DNA from: Adiantum capillus-veneris
Taxonomy: Eukaryota; Streptophyta; Polypodiopsida; Polypodiales; Pteridaceae
DNA: 64,000 nt
Assembly: GCA_014529385.2 (NCBI GenBank)
Contig: CM043964.1
Location: 106,394,087-106,458,086 of the forward strand
Direction of reading: 5' to 3'
Below are positions 32,943 through 44,876 of the stretch, piece by piece. Every line of letters begins with the position of its first letter. Positions within the stretch are counted from its first letter, which is position 1. The translations under genes were made by a program, and so were the position numbers. The notes under the pieces were generated by a model, which did no database searches, had not been told where the DNA came from, and worked only from the letters and a program-made list of their open reading frames with translations.

Positions 32943-33990
32943 AGAGTAACATCTTTTGATTATTCTAGATAAGTTATGAGAACCATAACTTGTGAACCAT
33001 GCAATCAATGTAGAGCAACATCTTTTGATTTTGCCAAGCAAATTCAGGTGTGGTTGTGTGTATAGGAGACAGTAATTAAATTGTAACACTATTTAACAAG
33101 AAAGTAGACAAAGGAGGAATTTTGCACGAGCCAAATGGAAATAACATTTACAAAAATTTATAGTGGCTGAAAAGTGAGCCATAAAGGGGGTTCTGCAAAC
33201 CCTTTTTGTTAGGCCTTGTTGCTTGTGTATTGTCGAAGAGGATTTGATCAACCCTCTCTAGGGTGACATCTTTGACGGTAACGATACAAACTTGTTCAAG
33301 ACAAAACATTGAAAGCAAAAAAAAAATTATGTTCCCTACAGGTATCAAAATAAACAAACATAAGGTTAGTTCAAAACTAAAATACGGGTGTTCGTATAGC
33401 TTCCCAATTGCCACTCATGTCACCTTCTGCAACATGCAAGTGTGGGGGTGTGAACATAATCCCGTAAATCTAGCTGATGTGAAGCATCAAATTGCTATTA
33501 AAAAAGAAAAAAGAAACCATGGTGAGCACACATGTGACCTATGTGAAGCTTTCCATCCTAATGAATGGAGAAGTAGTGTTAAAAGATCCTAACAATTGCT
33601 TAGTAGGCCTAAAGGTACTCTTCTCTATACCAAGTATTTTTCTATAACATTCATGGACTTTCTCAAGATCCTCAAAAGAAATTAGTAGGATAAGAGAAGG
33701 AATGGGTGTTTTAAATGATGCCATCATGAGAGCTTGTTTGAGGTATTCAACCTTGGAGTGGGTGAACTCATGGCTTGACGTCGCAATGCACTCATAGATG
33801 GTACGAGTTTAAACTATGCTCCAAAGAAAATATATTGCCACAGAAAAAAATATTACAAGTTCGTGACAAAAGAGAGGTAGGTTTATTTCAATTCACAAAA
33901 TGTGTATAGGGGATTTTTTATTAGGCTCTAATTGCATGTGATATAGAGGATTTTGTAAGGTGCACCCCTCGAGGGGAGGTTCTTGTGCTA
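32943..33990. other. NAC 3' flank, nothing recognised
   Basis: No gene recognised. An open frame at 33263-33592 contains HTCDLCEAFHPNEW but no complete known motif. CTTTTGATT..TC/GC words repeat near 32950 and 33020. Confidence 0.4.
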
Positions 33991-33992
33991 GA

Positions 33993-34142
<150 letters not shown>

Positions 34143-34217
34143 AAATCCCACCATATCGTGATTGAACTAGAAGTAGCCCATAACAAATAAAAATCCCATC
34201 ACATAGTGATTGAACTA

Positions 34218-34563
34218 GAACTCGCCCATAACAAATAGAAATGGTGTCACTCTTAATTACAAACATCATTATTTATTCTCAAATATAGAACTAGACTAGA
34301 ACTGCCCATAACAAATAAACTGAACTAGACTAGAACTGGCCCCCATACCAAATGAATTGAACTAGAGCTGCCATAACAAATAAAAATGATGTCACTCTTA
34401 ATTACAAACATCACTATTTATTCTCAAATATAGAAAATTTGATGTTATTTAAAATGTTTTTTATTTGCCATAACAAATAAAAATGATGTCACTCTTAATT
34501 ACAAACATCACTATTTATTCTCAAATATAGAAAATTTGATGATATTTAAAATGTTTTTTCTCA
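34218..34563. repeat. 97-bp tandem repeat
   Basis: A 97-bp unit starting GCCATAACAAATAAAAATGA is present at 34370-34466 and 34467-34563 with few changes. A related partial unit begins near 34220. GAACTAGA words recur between them. No gene is visible. Confidence 0.85.
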
Positions 34564-35292
34564 ATCAAAGCTACTAATACATTTCATAAAGGATATATGT
34601 ATCTTGCAACATCTGCAAATGATGTTGCAGTTTTGTTATACTTCCAAGGAAGAAACATGTCACGTGCAAACAATAACATCGTGCATGCACACGCACAAAG
34701 AAATGTACATTTGATACTTCCGAAGGTTGTTGGAGGATGCCTCGGAATATATATTTATGTAAATAGATGTGCAAATGATCTTCAAATAAAAGATAAAAGC
34801 TTTCATGTAAGCATCCAAGAAAAGGCATACTAACAAGGATAAAAACTCCCCTAAATTCAAGATAAATAATTGGGTGTTGTTGAAATTCTCCATGGTTTAT
34901 TTAAAATATTTTTGGAAAGGGACCAATTCAATCACTAAAGAAAGATTATGCTAAATTGGATAAATGATGTTTTTTGCCATTCAATATTTCCTAGCATACA
35001 AGTCAAATCGACCAAAATTCTAGACTATGGCAAAGTTAGAATTCCTTTGGTTTAATCTCATTTGATTCTTATGACGCCTCTCAATGAAGGTGCTCTAAAA
35101 TTGATGAGCTTGAGGAAATTTTGTAGCCCAATACCAACCGTTGGCACAAGGATGAGCCCTTATACATTGCTCCAGTACTCTCTAAGCATTGGATGAGTTT
35201 CAAAATTTGCCCATCTAAATATGGGACATGGGTGATGAAATTACAATAATGTCATTTGCAAATAAATATGATTTTTTGCATGGGTTACCTCT

Positions 35293-35355
<63 letters not shown>

Positions 35356-38137
35356 ATAAATATAAAAAATGTTGGTATAAGTCACATTTTTCCATGAAAA
35401 TGGACCAAGCATAGACTTTTATACCCCACAAGTAGTAGTGACAAGAAAGCATATGCATGGTCTGCTCTGATTCAAACTCTCCCAAAAGAACGTCAAGATC
35501 ATGATCCTAAGACTCGCAGGCCGAAGCTTATTTTCCCCTAAGCTGGCTCTCAGCCTATCCATTTGTACATAAGTAATGCATACCCAAAAGCTCCCACTCA
35601 AATAACATTAAAAGCCTTCCAATCCAGCAAGGGCAAGAAATATAGCAAGCAAGCAATGAGAACTGTTGGGACCACCTACCATCAAGTTTTAACTATCATT
35701 ATGTGTGTGAGCCAATTGATGTCCCTACTGACAGTTGATTGCTTCTTCTTGAGGAAGGTGGGTAATTGTCAACAAGTACGGTAGGGGGCTGCAATGCTTC
35801 CGGATGAGCAATGGTCATCAATAAGGCTCTCACAAACAAACTCGGCTATTTGAGTTTGATTGCATGCAATAATGCTAACCACATTGGTATTCAAGAGGGT
35901 TTTGCTTCTTTTAGAGTTTTACTTGCTACGTCCACTATTGTGAAGGCCCCTTTTACAGCGGCATCGCACTATCAAAAAATCACTTTGTAGTTAGATGCAC
36001 ATTCAACCATCCTGCATGGTTAACCAGCTTGTCTCAAATGATGGGTGGGGTGACATCCCTCTTTCATTCAAGCTCATTCGTCTATAGACAAATAGGATTG
36101 CAATCCCACAACTTTTAGAGGAATTCGCCCATTTTTTCAATTAGTAGCAACAGGTTTATGGTCTTCAGGTATTGACATAAAAAAGTGCTCTGACTTGGTG
36201 TGATAACTATATTTTTTCTTTCTGCTCAAAAAAGATTCTACTAAATAGTTTTTAATCTGTCTAATGACCTATATCTCCCCTAACAAAGAGGGCACATTAT
36301 ACAAAAGAAAAGTGACACTGCCAAGATCAGTAACACATGTACAATGGCTAAATCACAAAATGGGAGGGGAAAGTTCCCACAGACGTGGTGTATAGTGCCC
36401 ATGGATACCATGGTCCACCACAAAGAAAGGTCATGCCACCACAGCTGAATGTATGTCGGGCGCTGTCTCTCGGCCTCATGAAAGCTGCCCTATATGCTGT
36501 AATAGTGTCCTTTGGGAGTGTGAATAGCAAAACCGCACCGTCATTGCAAGGGATTCTCGTCCACCCTCAAAGACTCTGATGCATCGGACCCACCACACAA
36601 ACCATAGGCCAAGTCTACTTATCAGCTCCCATATGTAGTCTCCCCTCTGTACAAACTACTTAAGAGAGATCATGCATCGAGCACTGCTAAGAACGTTCTA
36701 CCGAAAGCCTGATTTCTAGGCTACAATGCACTGTCTCAAAACCAAATGCTCACCCTGAGCTAGCTGACCATGCTGCGGTCCCTGAGTGTGAATCATTTTT
36801 GGAAGACCAGAGGCCATCACCCAAAGGATCCTAAGCAAGATCTGTTGTGCCTATGAACAGTCCCAAGAAAGTGTCTTTGGGTTTCCTCCGGGGGCACACA
36901 ACAAAGGAAAACTAAGGGGTGCCCATTATATGCTAGCCAGACCCCCACCAATGTCCTACGTGCACCCAACAACTGAAATCGCTACTACAAGACTGGCAGC
37001 TAGCCCAAGTCGAGTCCAAAATTCTGAGAAACTCTTAAGTGAACCCCTCCCTACTCCAATGCTGAGCTGCTGCTAGATGGCCCTTGCATCCAGCCATCAA
37101 GATGTGCCATCCAAGCCGTGCAACACCCTGGAAAAATGAAACCACAGGGTGATCAGGAGAGGCAAAAGGATCTCGCCATGGCCACTCTCCTCGGCCCCAT
37201 TGTAGTTGAGCTAAAGGACGAGCCACCGAGCTGCGTGAATGTCCTGCTGCATAGCTAATCCTTCCCAAATAAAGCACAATCTGTCCGCCTATACATCCTC
37301 AAAGATGCTGCAAAAGCAAACCCACGCCGCATAACTATGTGCAGGTCCAAGTGCCATGGGACTCCAAGCTACATATGGCCAACTCCCTAGCATATGGCCA
37401 TGTTCGCTGCATAGAGCTTCTCCATGCACTCAACAAGCTCATGGAAAATCTGTCCTACCATCATCTCAAGCCAACCTTGTACATCTATGTGAAAATCCAT
37501 CAAGTCTTTAGATGCCACAGGCCACCTGCTAGGGGAACTCGATCCTGAATCCTGGCCAAAGATCATGTGTAGCTTCTAGATTTCAGAACAAAATTGAATG
37601 AAACAACTGGCTTTGGCACAAGCTCACACGATGTCTACAGTAGAGCTGCGATGCAAAAACTACTTTGAATGACATGATACACGTAGTCCAAATGGAAATT
37701 TTATCTGGGTCCATTTCCTTAGTTAACTACAGCAATGTAGTGCAGACGCAACCACAGACCTCAAGCATTGCTACTTGTGCCGATGAGCTCTCTAGATGCA
37801 GTACTGGCTTCAATAGCTACCTTGGAAAATCTATTTGAGACAAGAGAATGGGATGGAATGGGATGGAACGGGATGCTCAGAATGGCATAGAAGCAGTGTA
37901 CCTCAAAAATTATCAGAATTTATCTCCCTTCACTTATGCATCACACTCTGCTTCGCATAGGCTTTGCTGGTGTCAACAAGTTGCCAGTGCTTGACCAACA
38001 TAGCTAATCAAGTAAATGCAACACACACGAGTTGGCAATGTCAACAAGCCCATGTATGTCATATTGTTGACAAACAGACTCCGAGCTTTTAATGGTTTTC
38101 TTCACTGACAAAATTGGTGGAGTGTCGCTGGACTCTC
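34564..38137. other. Gene-free interval with (AT)n at 35297-35352
   Basis: I recognise no gene. An (AT)n tract lies at 35297-35352. A coding-like stretch near 35820-35990 (KALTNKLGYLSLIACNNANH in one plus frame) has no known motif. A GAATGGGATG-type short repeat lies near 37845-37875. The sequence from 36300 to 37560 is less A/T-rich but has no long frame. Confidence 0.5.
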
Positions 38138-40219
38138 TCAATGGTTAAGCAGATCCACTTCTGGCATACAACCTTCACTATGATGACATGAAAGCAAGGA
38201 CTTCAGCTTTCTGTAGCAAGCATGCAGGGAAGGATGGTTTTTACCTCCTACAACAAACTCATGTAAGCATTGACCGACTTCTATAAAAGCTTTCCCCGGC
38301 TTTCTCCAGGCCTGCATCTTGTCCCTAAGCTCTGCCAATTTTGATGCATCAGAATACAAGCCAGCACCTGAAAACACAGTACACATCAATGTGTAGGCAG
38401 ACCCATGTGTACAATCAAGTAGGAAGATATGCTTAAAGCAGTAAAACCCGAAGGTCACATTGCTGTAACTCTTGCAATTGCTAAGCAATGACATCCAGCT
38501 TTTGAGTGTCGGTTGCCACGGCATGTTTTGAAGAATGTTTTCAGCTTCACCGAAATTCCCCAAACGACCCAAAAGGTCAATTACACAGTTATAATGTTCA
38601 ACTAGGGGCAAAATTCCATATTGTACTATCATTAATTTTAGCTGGTACCATCCCTCCTCCATCAAGCCCATGTGGCTACACATTGAAAGAAGACAGACAA
38701 AAGTCACCTCATCCGGCATCAAACTCTCCCTCTGCATGCCATTCAGATAGTACATTGCCAGCTCCTGATCGTTGTTTGTGGTGCAACTCTCAACAATAGC
38801 ATTCCATACTCCCATATCTTTTTCAAGCAGTCTGTTGAACACGCTTTGAGCATCTTGAAGCCTACCATGACCAGAATACATGTCAATCAGAGCACTACCA
38901 AGAAACACATCCAGATGCAAATCATCTTCAACAAGATACACATGAACTAATTGCCCTTGATCTGCTGCTGCTGATGTTGAGCATGCATTGAGTGTGCTCA
39001 CAAATGTATAATTGTCTCCTTTCACTCCAAGGAACTGCATTTGCTGAAAAAGTAGCAGAGCTTTCCGATCATCACCATTCTGTACATACCCTGTCACTAA
39101 TGCACTCCATGCCACAACGTCTTTCTCTGATAGCCTGTCAAAAACATCTCGCGCATCATCAATGGTCCCCTGTTTGGCGTAAGCATCTATAAGTGAGCTT
39201 GCAACATAACTATCCAGCTCCAAGCCAGTTTCTATTATCTGAATATGGAAGAACTTTGTCTGATCTAGAGATAAATATGAAGACGCTTTGATTATGTTAA
39301 CACAGGTGATATTGTTTGGCTTTTTACCCTCCTTTTGCATTTGCTGTAAAAGCTGAAAACATTCTTGGACATTGTCGTGCTGGAGGTGTGCTGCAATCAT
39401 TGCATTCCAGGATGACACATGTTGCTTCGACACTCCAGCGAAAATTGCACATCCATCTACAATACTTCCACAGCTAGCATACATGCCAATAAGAGTGTTG
39501 GCAACAAACTTGTTAGACTCAAAATTAGCATCTATTGCATAGAAATGGAAGACCTTGACTATAACAAGAGATTGTATGCTTGCACATGCCTTAAGGCTCA
39601 CGACAAAGACCACTGCATCAGGTTTTATTCCTGATTGAAGCATAGCCTTGAAAAGCTCGTAGGCTTCATGACCTTGCCCATAGCTTGCAAAAGCTGAGAT
39701 AATTGCACTCCAAGTGAACACATTTTTTACAGGCAGTTCATCAAAGACATGCTTTGCATCTCTCAAAGTTCCGCAACATGAGAGCATGCGGATGACATGA
39801 CTACCCAGGAAAGCGTTTGAGTGTTGTCCACACGTCTTTATGAAAGCATGCACTTGTCTTCCTAATTCCAGGTCTTTCTTGTTAATGCAAACCTGCAGTC
39901 GCTGATAAAGAAATTTCTCAGATGCTTGAATATCATGACGGTCGAGGTCCTCCGGCAAGTACAGGGATAATTCACATTTTCCTTCAGGAAACGCTCTAGT
40001 TGAACTTCTCCTGGTTCCTAAGTTCTGTGGTATCCTGCGCAATGATCAGCATTTAGTTGTTAAAAGAAAAAGATGATCTACTAAGATCAAAAAATCCAAT
40101 ATAGACTATCCTATGATATAGTTTACAAACCCTTGTGTCTGGCTCAGCTGCACTCCAAGATAACCAATTAGCCTTCTATGATGAATAGTGTGAGCTCTGC
40201 TTAATTCAAGCAAAGGCAT
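38138..40219 (-). CDS. PLS-class PPR protein with E domain, no DYW, 661 aa
   Basis: Exon 1 (40219-40131) starts MPLLELSRAHTIHHRRLIGY, an Arg/Leu/Ser-rich, acid-poor sequence that fits an organelle targeting peptide. A 96-bp intron (40035-40130, GTTTGT...GCGCAG) follows, and exon 2 (40034-38138) is one open frame; together they give 662 codons with stop. Exon 2 carries about a dozen PPR-type repeats, such as NVFTWSAIISAFASYGQGHE, SSWNAMIAAHLQHDN and DVVAWSALVTGYVQNGD. The E1/E2 region follows (SWMSLLSNCKSY... to KPGKAFIEVGQCLHEFVVGG). It ends 30-35 residues later at LLNH, with no DYW deaminase. Such proteins bind organellar RNA, usually for C-to-U editing, and E-type members need a partner that supplies the deaminase. 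No frame errors are seen. Confidence 0.9.
40035..40130 (-). other. Short intron in the PPR presequence
   Basis: The donor CAAGG/GTTTGTAAAC and acceptor GCGCAG/GATACC join CAA-GG to G-ATA, giving Gln-Gly-Ile and keeping the long PPR frame. Just upstream of exon 2 the genomic frame has a stop (TGA), so the intron is needed to reach an ATG. Confidence 0.75.
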
Positions 40220-40852
40220 TCAGTTTCTATCCAGATGCATGATGGAGTATTTTCCATCCAGATCTCCCCTGCTTCGCAATGCAATTCATGAGAGTCATCC
40301 AGAAATCCAATCACCGAATAAATCACCAAAATCCAATCCATATTTCAGCATCACAAAGCAAAAACCGATACATTGAAAGATTGTTATGGCTCGAACTCTT
40401 GTTATTTCAAGCTATACAATTCTCAAACTTACAAACATGGACTAACGATACTTTATAGTAAAACCTAGAGATTTATAAATGAAAAGAGTGGAGTTGATTC
40501 AAGGGTCTGAAAGATAGGCATACCATCATATTCGTAGTCAAGAAACTACTACTTCACCGTTCATTTTCCAAGTGGAAATGGAAAACAAGAGACTACTGAT
40601 TCAAATTTCACCATTCATTTTCCTTGAGGGAAAATCATGTTCAGCATGAAAGGGAAATTCCCCACAAAATTAGGAATTTTTCCAAGCTCGTTTGGGCTTT
40701 TCATGCTAAAAGTGGGTCAACTTTGGGTGAAAAATGGCCGAAAGGGCAATAACATCAACAGAAATTACCCAGTTTGGGTCAACTATGGTGCCTATGGCCT
40801 AATATATCAGCATCTTCAACTCTCTAGGGACACACAAGGTTTCTGTATGGTG
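40220..40852. other. Upstream region of the PPR gene
   Basis: About 630 bp between the PPR start codon and the LTR of element D. It is A/T-rich, with no gene and no clear TATA box at a standard distance. Confidence 0.5.
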
Positions 40853-41458
40853 TGTTGGAATGAGCTGGAGCTTGTATTCCGCAGTTAAGACTCAGAGTGA
40901 CTGAACATGAAATCTGAGTATCGAGTCTAGCTGGAGGTTCTGACTTCAAATGTCAGACAATCAAATGGCACAGAATTAGACAAAATGTAAACCAAATTAC
41001 TAGACAAATAGATTCAGATGAATGTGATACCAGACTTAGACTTATGACTAGACTGAAATGAATAGACAAGTTCAGATTATGAGACACAGAATAGACGCAA
41101 CTCCGAATGTAGTTGAGATTCAGATTCAGATTCAGTGTTACAATGGTACAAGACTCTGGACATGATTGGCTGACAACCTGAAATCAGGTTCTGGCTTGAA
41201 AAGTACATATGATACAATTGATCAGCACTGAGAGCTCTCTTAAGCTCTCCTAGGCTCTCCTGAGTGATAGTGGAAGAGTGATAAAGTGTTACAAGAAACC
41301 AGAATCCCAAAATGAGATTAACAGGTCCTATTTATAGGTGCTACCACTAGGGTTTTGACTGACTTTTGTTCCACGAACATACAATCTAGAGCCGTTGACA
41401 CACCTTCGTATGCAACAGCTTCCAAAAGCTTCTAGGGGTCGTTCCAATTATTTACATT
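40853..41458 (-). mobile_element. 3' LTR of element D (606 bp)
   Basis: On the minus strand a purine tract (AAAAAAGGGGAGGAGGAA, 41459-41476) is followed by TGTAAATAATTGG. The LTR ends TTCCAACA at 40853, so the ends are TGT...ACA. It carries CACCTATAAATAGG, a strong TATA box, about 120 bp from its start. The transcription direction is toward the PPR gene, which starts 634 bp further on. Confidence 0.7.
41329..41336 (-). promoter_or_regulatory. TATA box in the LTR of element D
   Basis: TATAAATA on the minus strand inside the LTR, with good consensus. It faces the PPR gene. Confidence 0.6.
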
Positions 41459-41489
41459 CCTCCTCCCCTTTTTTGAATTTTGGTATATC

Positions 41490-42360
41490 CAAAATTTGAG
41501 TAGTACAGGGTTTCATCTTTTCGTTTTGCCCTTCCTTTTTTTCGATGCCTTCTTCACCGCAGGCTTCTAAACTGCATCAAGTGGCCCCTAAAGTGAACAG
41601 AGTTGGTGGCCCACAGATTTGTTGACTGGTTCCTGCTTGTCTGGTCACCATCTGATGCTGCGGAGTCTTGGCAGGCCCACTTTCTTCATAATCAATCTGT
41701 AAATAGGCTCTTGCTCAAGTTGCTCCTTTCCGTCAATAAACATCTCTACTTCATAGGGCGTGAGCCAATGGTATTTCTTTTGTGTCTAGATTTTTTTGCC
41801 CTTTGTTAATCTTGCTCTGGCCAGCTTGTGGCATATGGAAGTAGTGGTCATCCATCCAGCTGGATCTGGTTGGTTAACTTTTATTTTGGCCTCGAACAAA
41901 TTTTCAGACATTTCTCTAAACTAAGGCTCATGACTAGCCTTGTTGGGGAGATCCTTCTCTAGAATCTTGGACGCTTGAATGGACAATTGGAGTAGATCAT
42001 TGGTGTGCTTGACAAGCCGCCCCAACTGGTCTTTCCATTGAGTCACCATTTCTCTAAAGCTAACTAGATTCTCCTTGAGTTCAACGATGGTGCCAGTGGC
42101 GTCAAGCACTGTTTTCCACGCTACCTAAAGAGCATTAGTATGCTCATTCCAATCTCGAAACTGGTCGGAAATCTAGACATAGGCCATTTGATCCACAAGT
42201 TCATTGTACATTGGGTAAATTGCTTGGAACCTTGGCAGTTCATCTTCTTCATAGGCAATGCATACATTAAGACGGGGTATCTCGTGCACCAATAGCCAGA
42301 TCCCATCAGCATCTCAACATCCAAGACCATTGTATCAGGATTTGTGCAATCTAAAGCAAA
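41490..42360 (-). pseudogene. Degenerate coding region of element D
   Basis: Minus-strand frames with several stops. WLLVHEIPRLNVCIAYEEDE (about 42300-42240) continues with LPRFQAIYPMYNELVDQMAY. A coiled-coil-like segment (FREMVTQWKDQLGRLVKHTN) follows, and a basic C-terminus (KPAVKKASKKRKGK) lies near 41550. It is followed by the PPT and LTR. No pol motif is seen. The plan (coiled coil, then PPT) resembles element B, but I cannot show homology by eye. Confidence 0.45.
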
Positions 42361-42930
42361 TACCTCTCTAGCGATAGAGAGGGGGGTTTGGGACCTCGTC
42401 CAATGTTAGTCTTCTTCTCTCTTCATCACTCACAGTATCATTCTCTCTTCTCTCTCTAGTCTTTGCACATCTCACATGAAGTAAAATCTCATTCACTAGA
42501 AGGAACCTTTAGTACACACCGAACACTCATTTTGAGCATTCACCATCAATCACTTCCGTTGCACATTACATCAATAGTTGCATACCCTCACTTGCCCACT
42601 ACAGTTATAAAGTCACATGAGCATATAGGCATATGAACAATCACTAAAGTCATTTATCATTTTTAAAAATCTTCTTTTAATGAAGTCGTGTGGTTCCAGA
42701 GACTACTCGACCTACCTCCTTTTTCCTGCATAAGCAAGCCAAGGGGCATCACTAGAACCAGTACCCCTTGCATGGGCAGTCGGTACCCAATACCATCCTA
42801 GTGTTTTTGCAAGACATCAGCATCAGCATGAAGTATTTAGTATTCAGCATTTAGCCATTGTATCAGCATTTGTGGAAGTAATCTAAAGCAAGTACTTGCT
42901 CTGGCAACAGAGCAAGCCCATACATAATAG
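42337..42930. repeat. Direct repeats carrying GNRA-loop hairpins
   Basis: CCATTGTATCAG.ATTTGTG...ATCTAAAGCAA.TAC occurs at about 42333-42362 and 42865-42894. Each copy is followed by a perfect hairpin. Copy 1 is CCTCTCTA-GCGA-TAGAGAGG (42363-42382, 8 bp). Copy 2 is CTTGCTCTG-GCAA-CAGAGCAAG (42895-42916, 9 bp). Stem bases differ between copies but pairing is kept, and both loops fit GNRA. Confidence 0.7.
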
Positions 42931-44089
42931 TGTCATGGTAAACCACTTTAAAAAAATGGTGTATATCTCCTCCATGTATCATCGATAGAGAGATGATCCG
43001 AGGAGGATTCTTCACGAGAAACGTTGCTACAAAGTTCAGTTTGAGGCATTGGACGAGGCTAGCCTAGCATTGGCACAAAGTGTAATATAGAGCATATTTT
43101 CATTTGCATAGATGGAGGCAAGGGATAGATCTTGCTAGCCTCGTCAAGAATCCAGCAGTTACAGGTAGGTTTCCGAGACGATTGCCAGAGTTTCAGCCAC
43201 ATATCATAGAGATTGGCAGTAGTCTAGGAGCTCTTTTGAGTGACCGTGCAATGGCGTATACAACCCCCACCCGTAGATTGGTGCTCAAGATTGTCTTCAG
43301 GGCTTGTTCATCTGACTGCATCTCTTCTCTTCTCTCTTGTGTTTTCCATCCCTTTATGACGCTGTTTCCCCATTCAAGGCTCAGCACACTTAACATCCAA
43401 GCAGTGACCACCAGTTTCATATACTCTTGCACCGAGACAATAACTAGCATCAAGGGAAGAAACTTACCTGAGATGACCACAGCCGACTTGCAAGTGGCCG
43501 TCATGCCCGCTTCTCTCAACAGCATTGTCCAATAACAAACTATCCCCCTTGGACGCATTGGTCTAAAGGGATGATTCCGCAAGCTCCATCTCCATTTTCA
43601 GAAAGCGCTGAATGGCAGGCTGTTACTACCCTGGTACGCATGGTGCAGGAGCATAAGGTCATACCAACTTCACCGTGGCAAACAGAGGTAACTCATGTTT
43701 TGCAGGGTTTATATCTTCACTCTATGACATTGAGACTAAGGCCGTGTCACACGAGGACTCCTGTGGCCAGTTTGCCTATATAGCCAACAAGATGGTGTCA
43801 CACACGGGCATCAGACAAGCCCAAAACGAGCTCGTTGGGGCGCCTACTGTATCAAACGGTAGGGTGGACATCCCATACACTTCATTTTTAGCCTAATGGC
43901 CCCATTCAAATTCTCACTTCCTAATGCACCCACTTGGCAGCTCGCTATTGATGCACTTTTTCCATGGTGCTATTTTTTACGAAGGCAATCTTTCTTGTTG
44001 TTTTTAGCGAAAACAAGGCAAGAAAAATGGTGCAATTTGTCATGCAATGTCTCTGAGGGCTTAGCATCGATAATTTCACTAATGTTCGA
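42931..44089. other. Unassigned region with overlapping open frames
   Basis: Long open frames overlap on both strands at 43104-43582 (143 aa plus, 129 aa minus). Neither has a motif I recognise, and antisense overlap of this kind is often compositional. A perfect 12-bp inverted pair links CCTCGTCCAATG (42394) with CATTGGACGAGG (43047). Confidence 0.4.
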
Positions 44090-44800
44090 GAAGGTTTACT
44101 GATGCAATTTGAGGGAGGGCGCATTGCTGCCACTGAAACAGAGAAGGCGCATTGTTTGATGGGCTTCCCATCCCGATTGTCATCACTTGGAACGTGATTG
44201 CAAGATATGCCCAACATGGCGTTGGCAAGCAAGCTTTGTGCTGTTTTTTTCCACAAGATGCGAAGGGAAGGCCCTTGAAGGCTTGTGGCCTTATGCAAGA
44301 TGTTGACATGGGTGAGAGAATTCATGATAATATTGCTAGTCTTGGGTTGTTGGAGAAAGACTTGTGCAATATGTATGCCACTTGTGGTGCCGTCATGAAA
44401 GCACAAAAAGGTTCTTGATGGGCATCCTTTTCGGAATGTCATCACTTGGAACATGTTGATTGCTAGATATGCCCTACATGGATGTGGCAAGGAAGGTAGA
44501 TGCAAAGGGAAGACCTTTCTCCATATGCTTGCACCTTGAGGGCATGTGGCCTTGTGCAAGCCCTTCACATGGAAAACTCATAAAGAGATTGCTAGTCAAG
44601 GGCTCTTGAAAAGATGTCGTGTGTTGCGGTCCTTTGATCAATATGTATGATCTGCAACCATTCCGCATGCTCCTATTCCGAAACGTTGCCTTGCATTTTC
44701 TTTTGACTGATCTCTTCAAAACGAGAGGTGAGGGCTGGCATCTCATAAGCTCTATTCTTTTCCAGTGTTGGCCCAAACCTCTTTATTTTTGTTTGAATAT
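44090..44800 (+). pseudogene. PPR pseudogene fragment (PLS class)
   Basis: Two diverged PPR repeats in shifting frames: IPIVITWNVIARYAQHGVGK with ERIHDNIASLGLLEKD and NMYATCGAVMKAQK, then RNVITWNMLIARYALHGCGK in the next frame with IASQGLL and INMYD. Frameshifts and stops separate the repeats, and both ends of the gene are missing. It is on the opposite strand from the intact PPR gene and is not obviously its copy. Confidence 0.8.
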
Positions 44801-44876
44801 TTTTGTAAATTTTTTTCCCAAGGGTCTTCTCTCTCATTAGTAATGTTTTGATTGAGCTCAATGGATGCTTGCAACA

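Noticed and set aside
36300-37560. rRNA or organellar DNA insert in the less A/T-rich stretch
   Set aside because: No conserved rRNA words or organelle gene fragments could be recognised.
42930-43060. Hammerhead ribozyme of a retrozyme near the GNRA hairpins
   Set aside because: A GAGAAAC word and nearby hairpins are present, but no CUGAUGA core or correctly placed GAA after stem II could be found on either strand.
43104-43582. Two overlapping ORFs (143 aa plus, 129 aa minus) as genes
   Set aside because: No motif, promoter, splice signal or neighbour supports either one, and both are open over the same bases.
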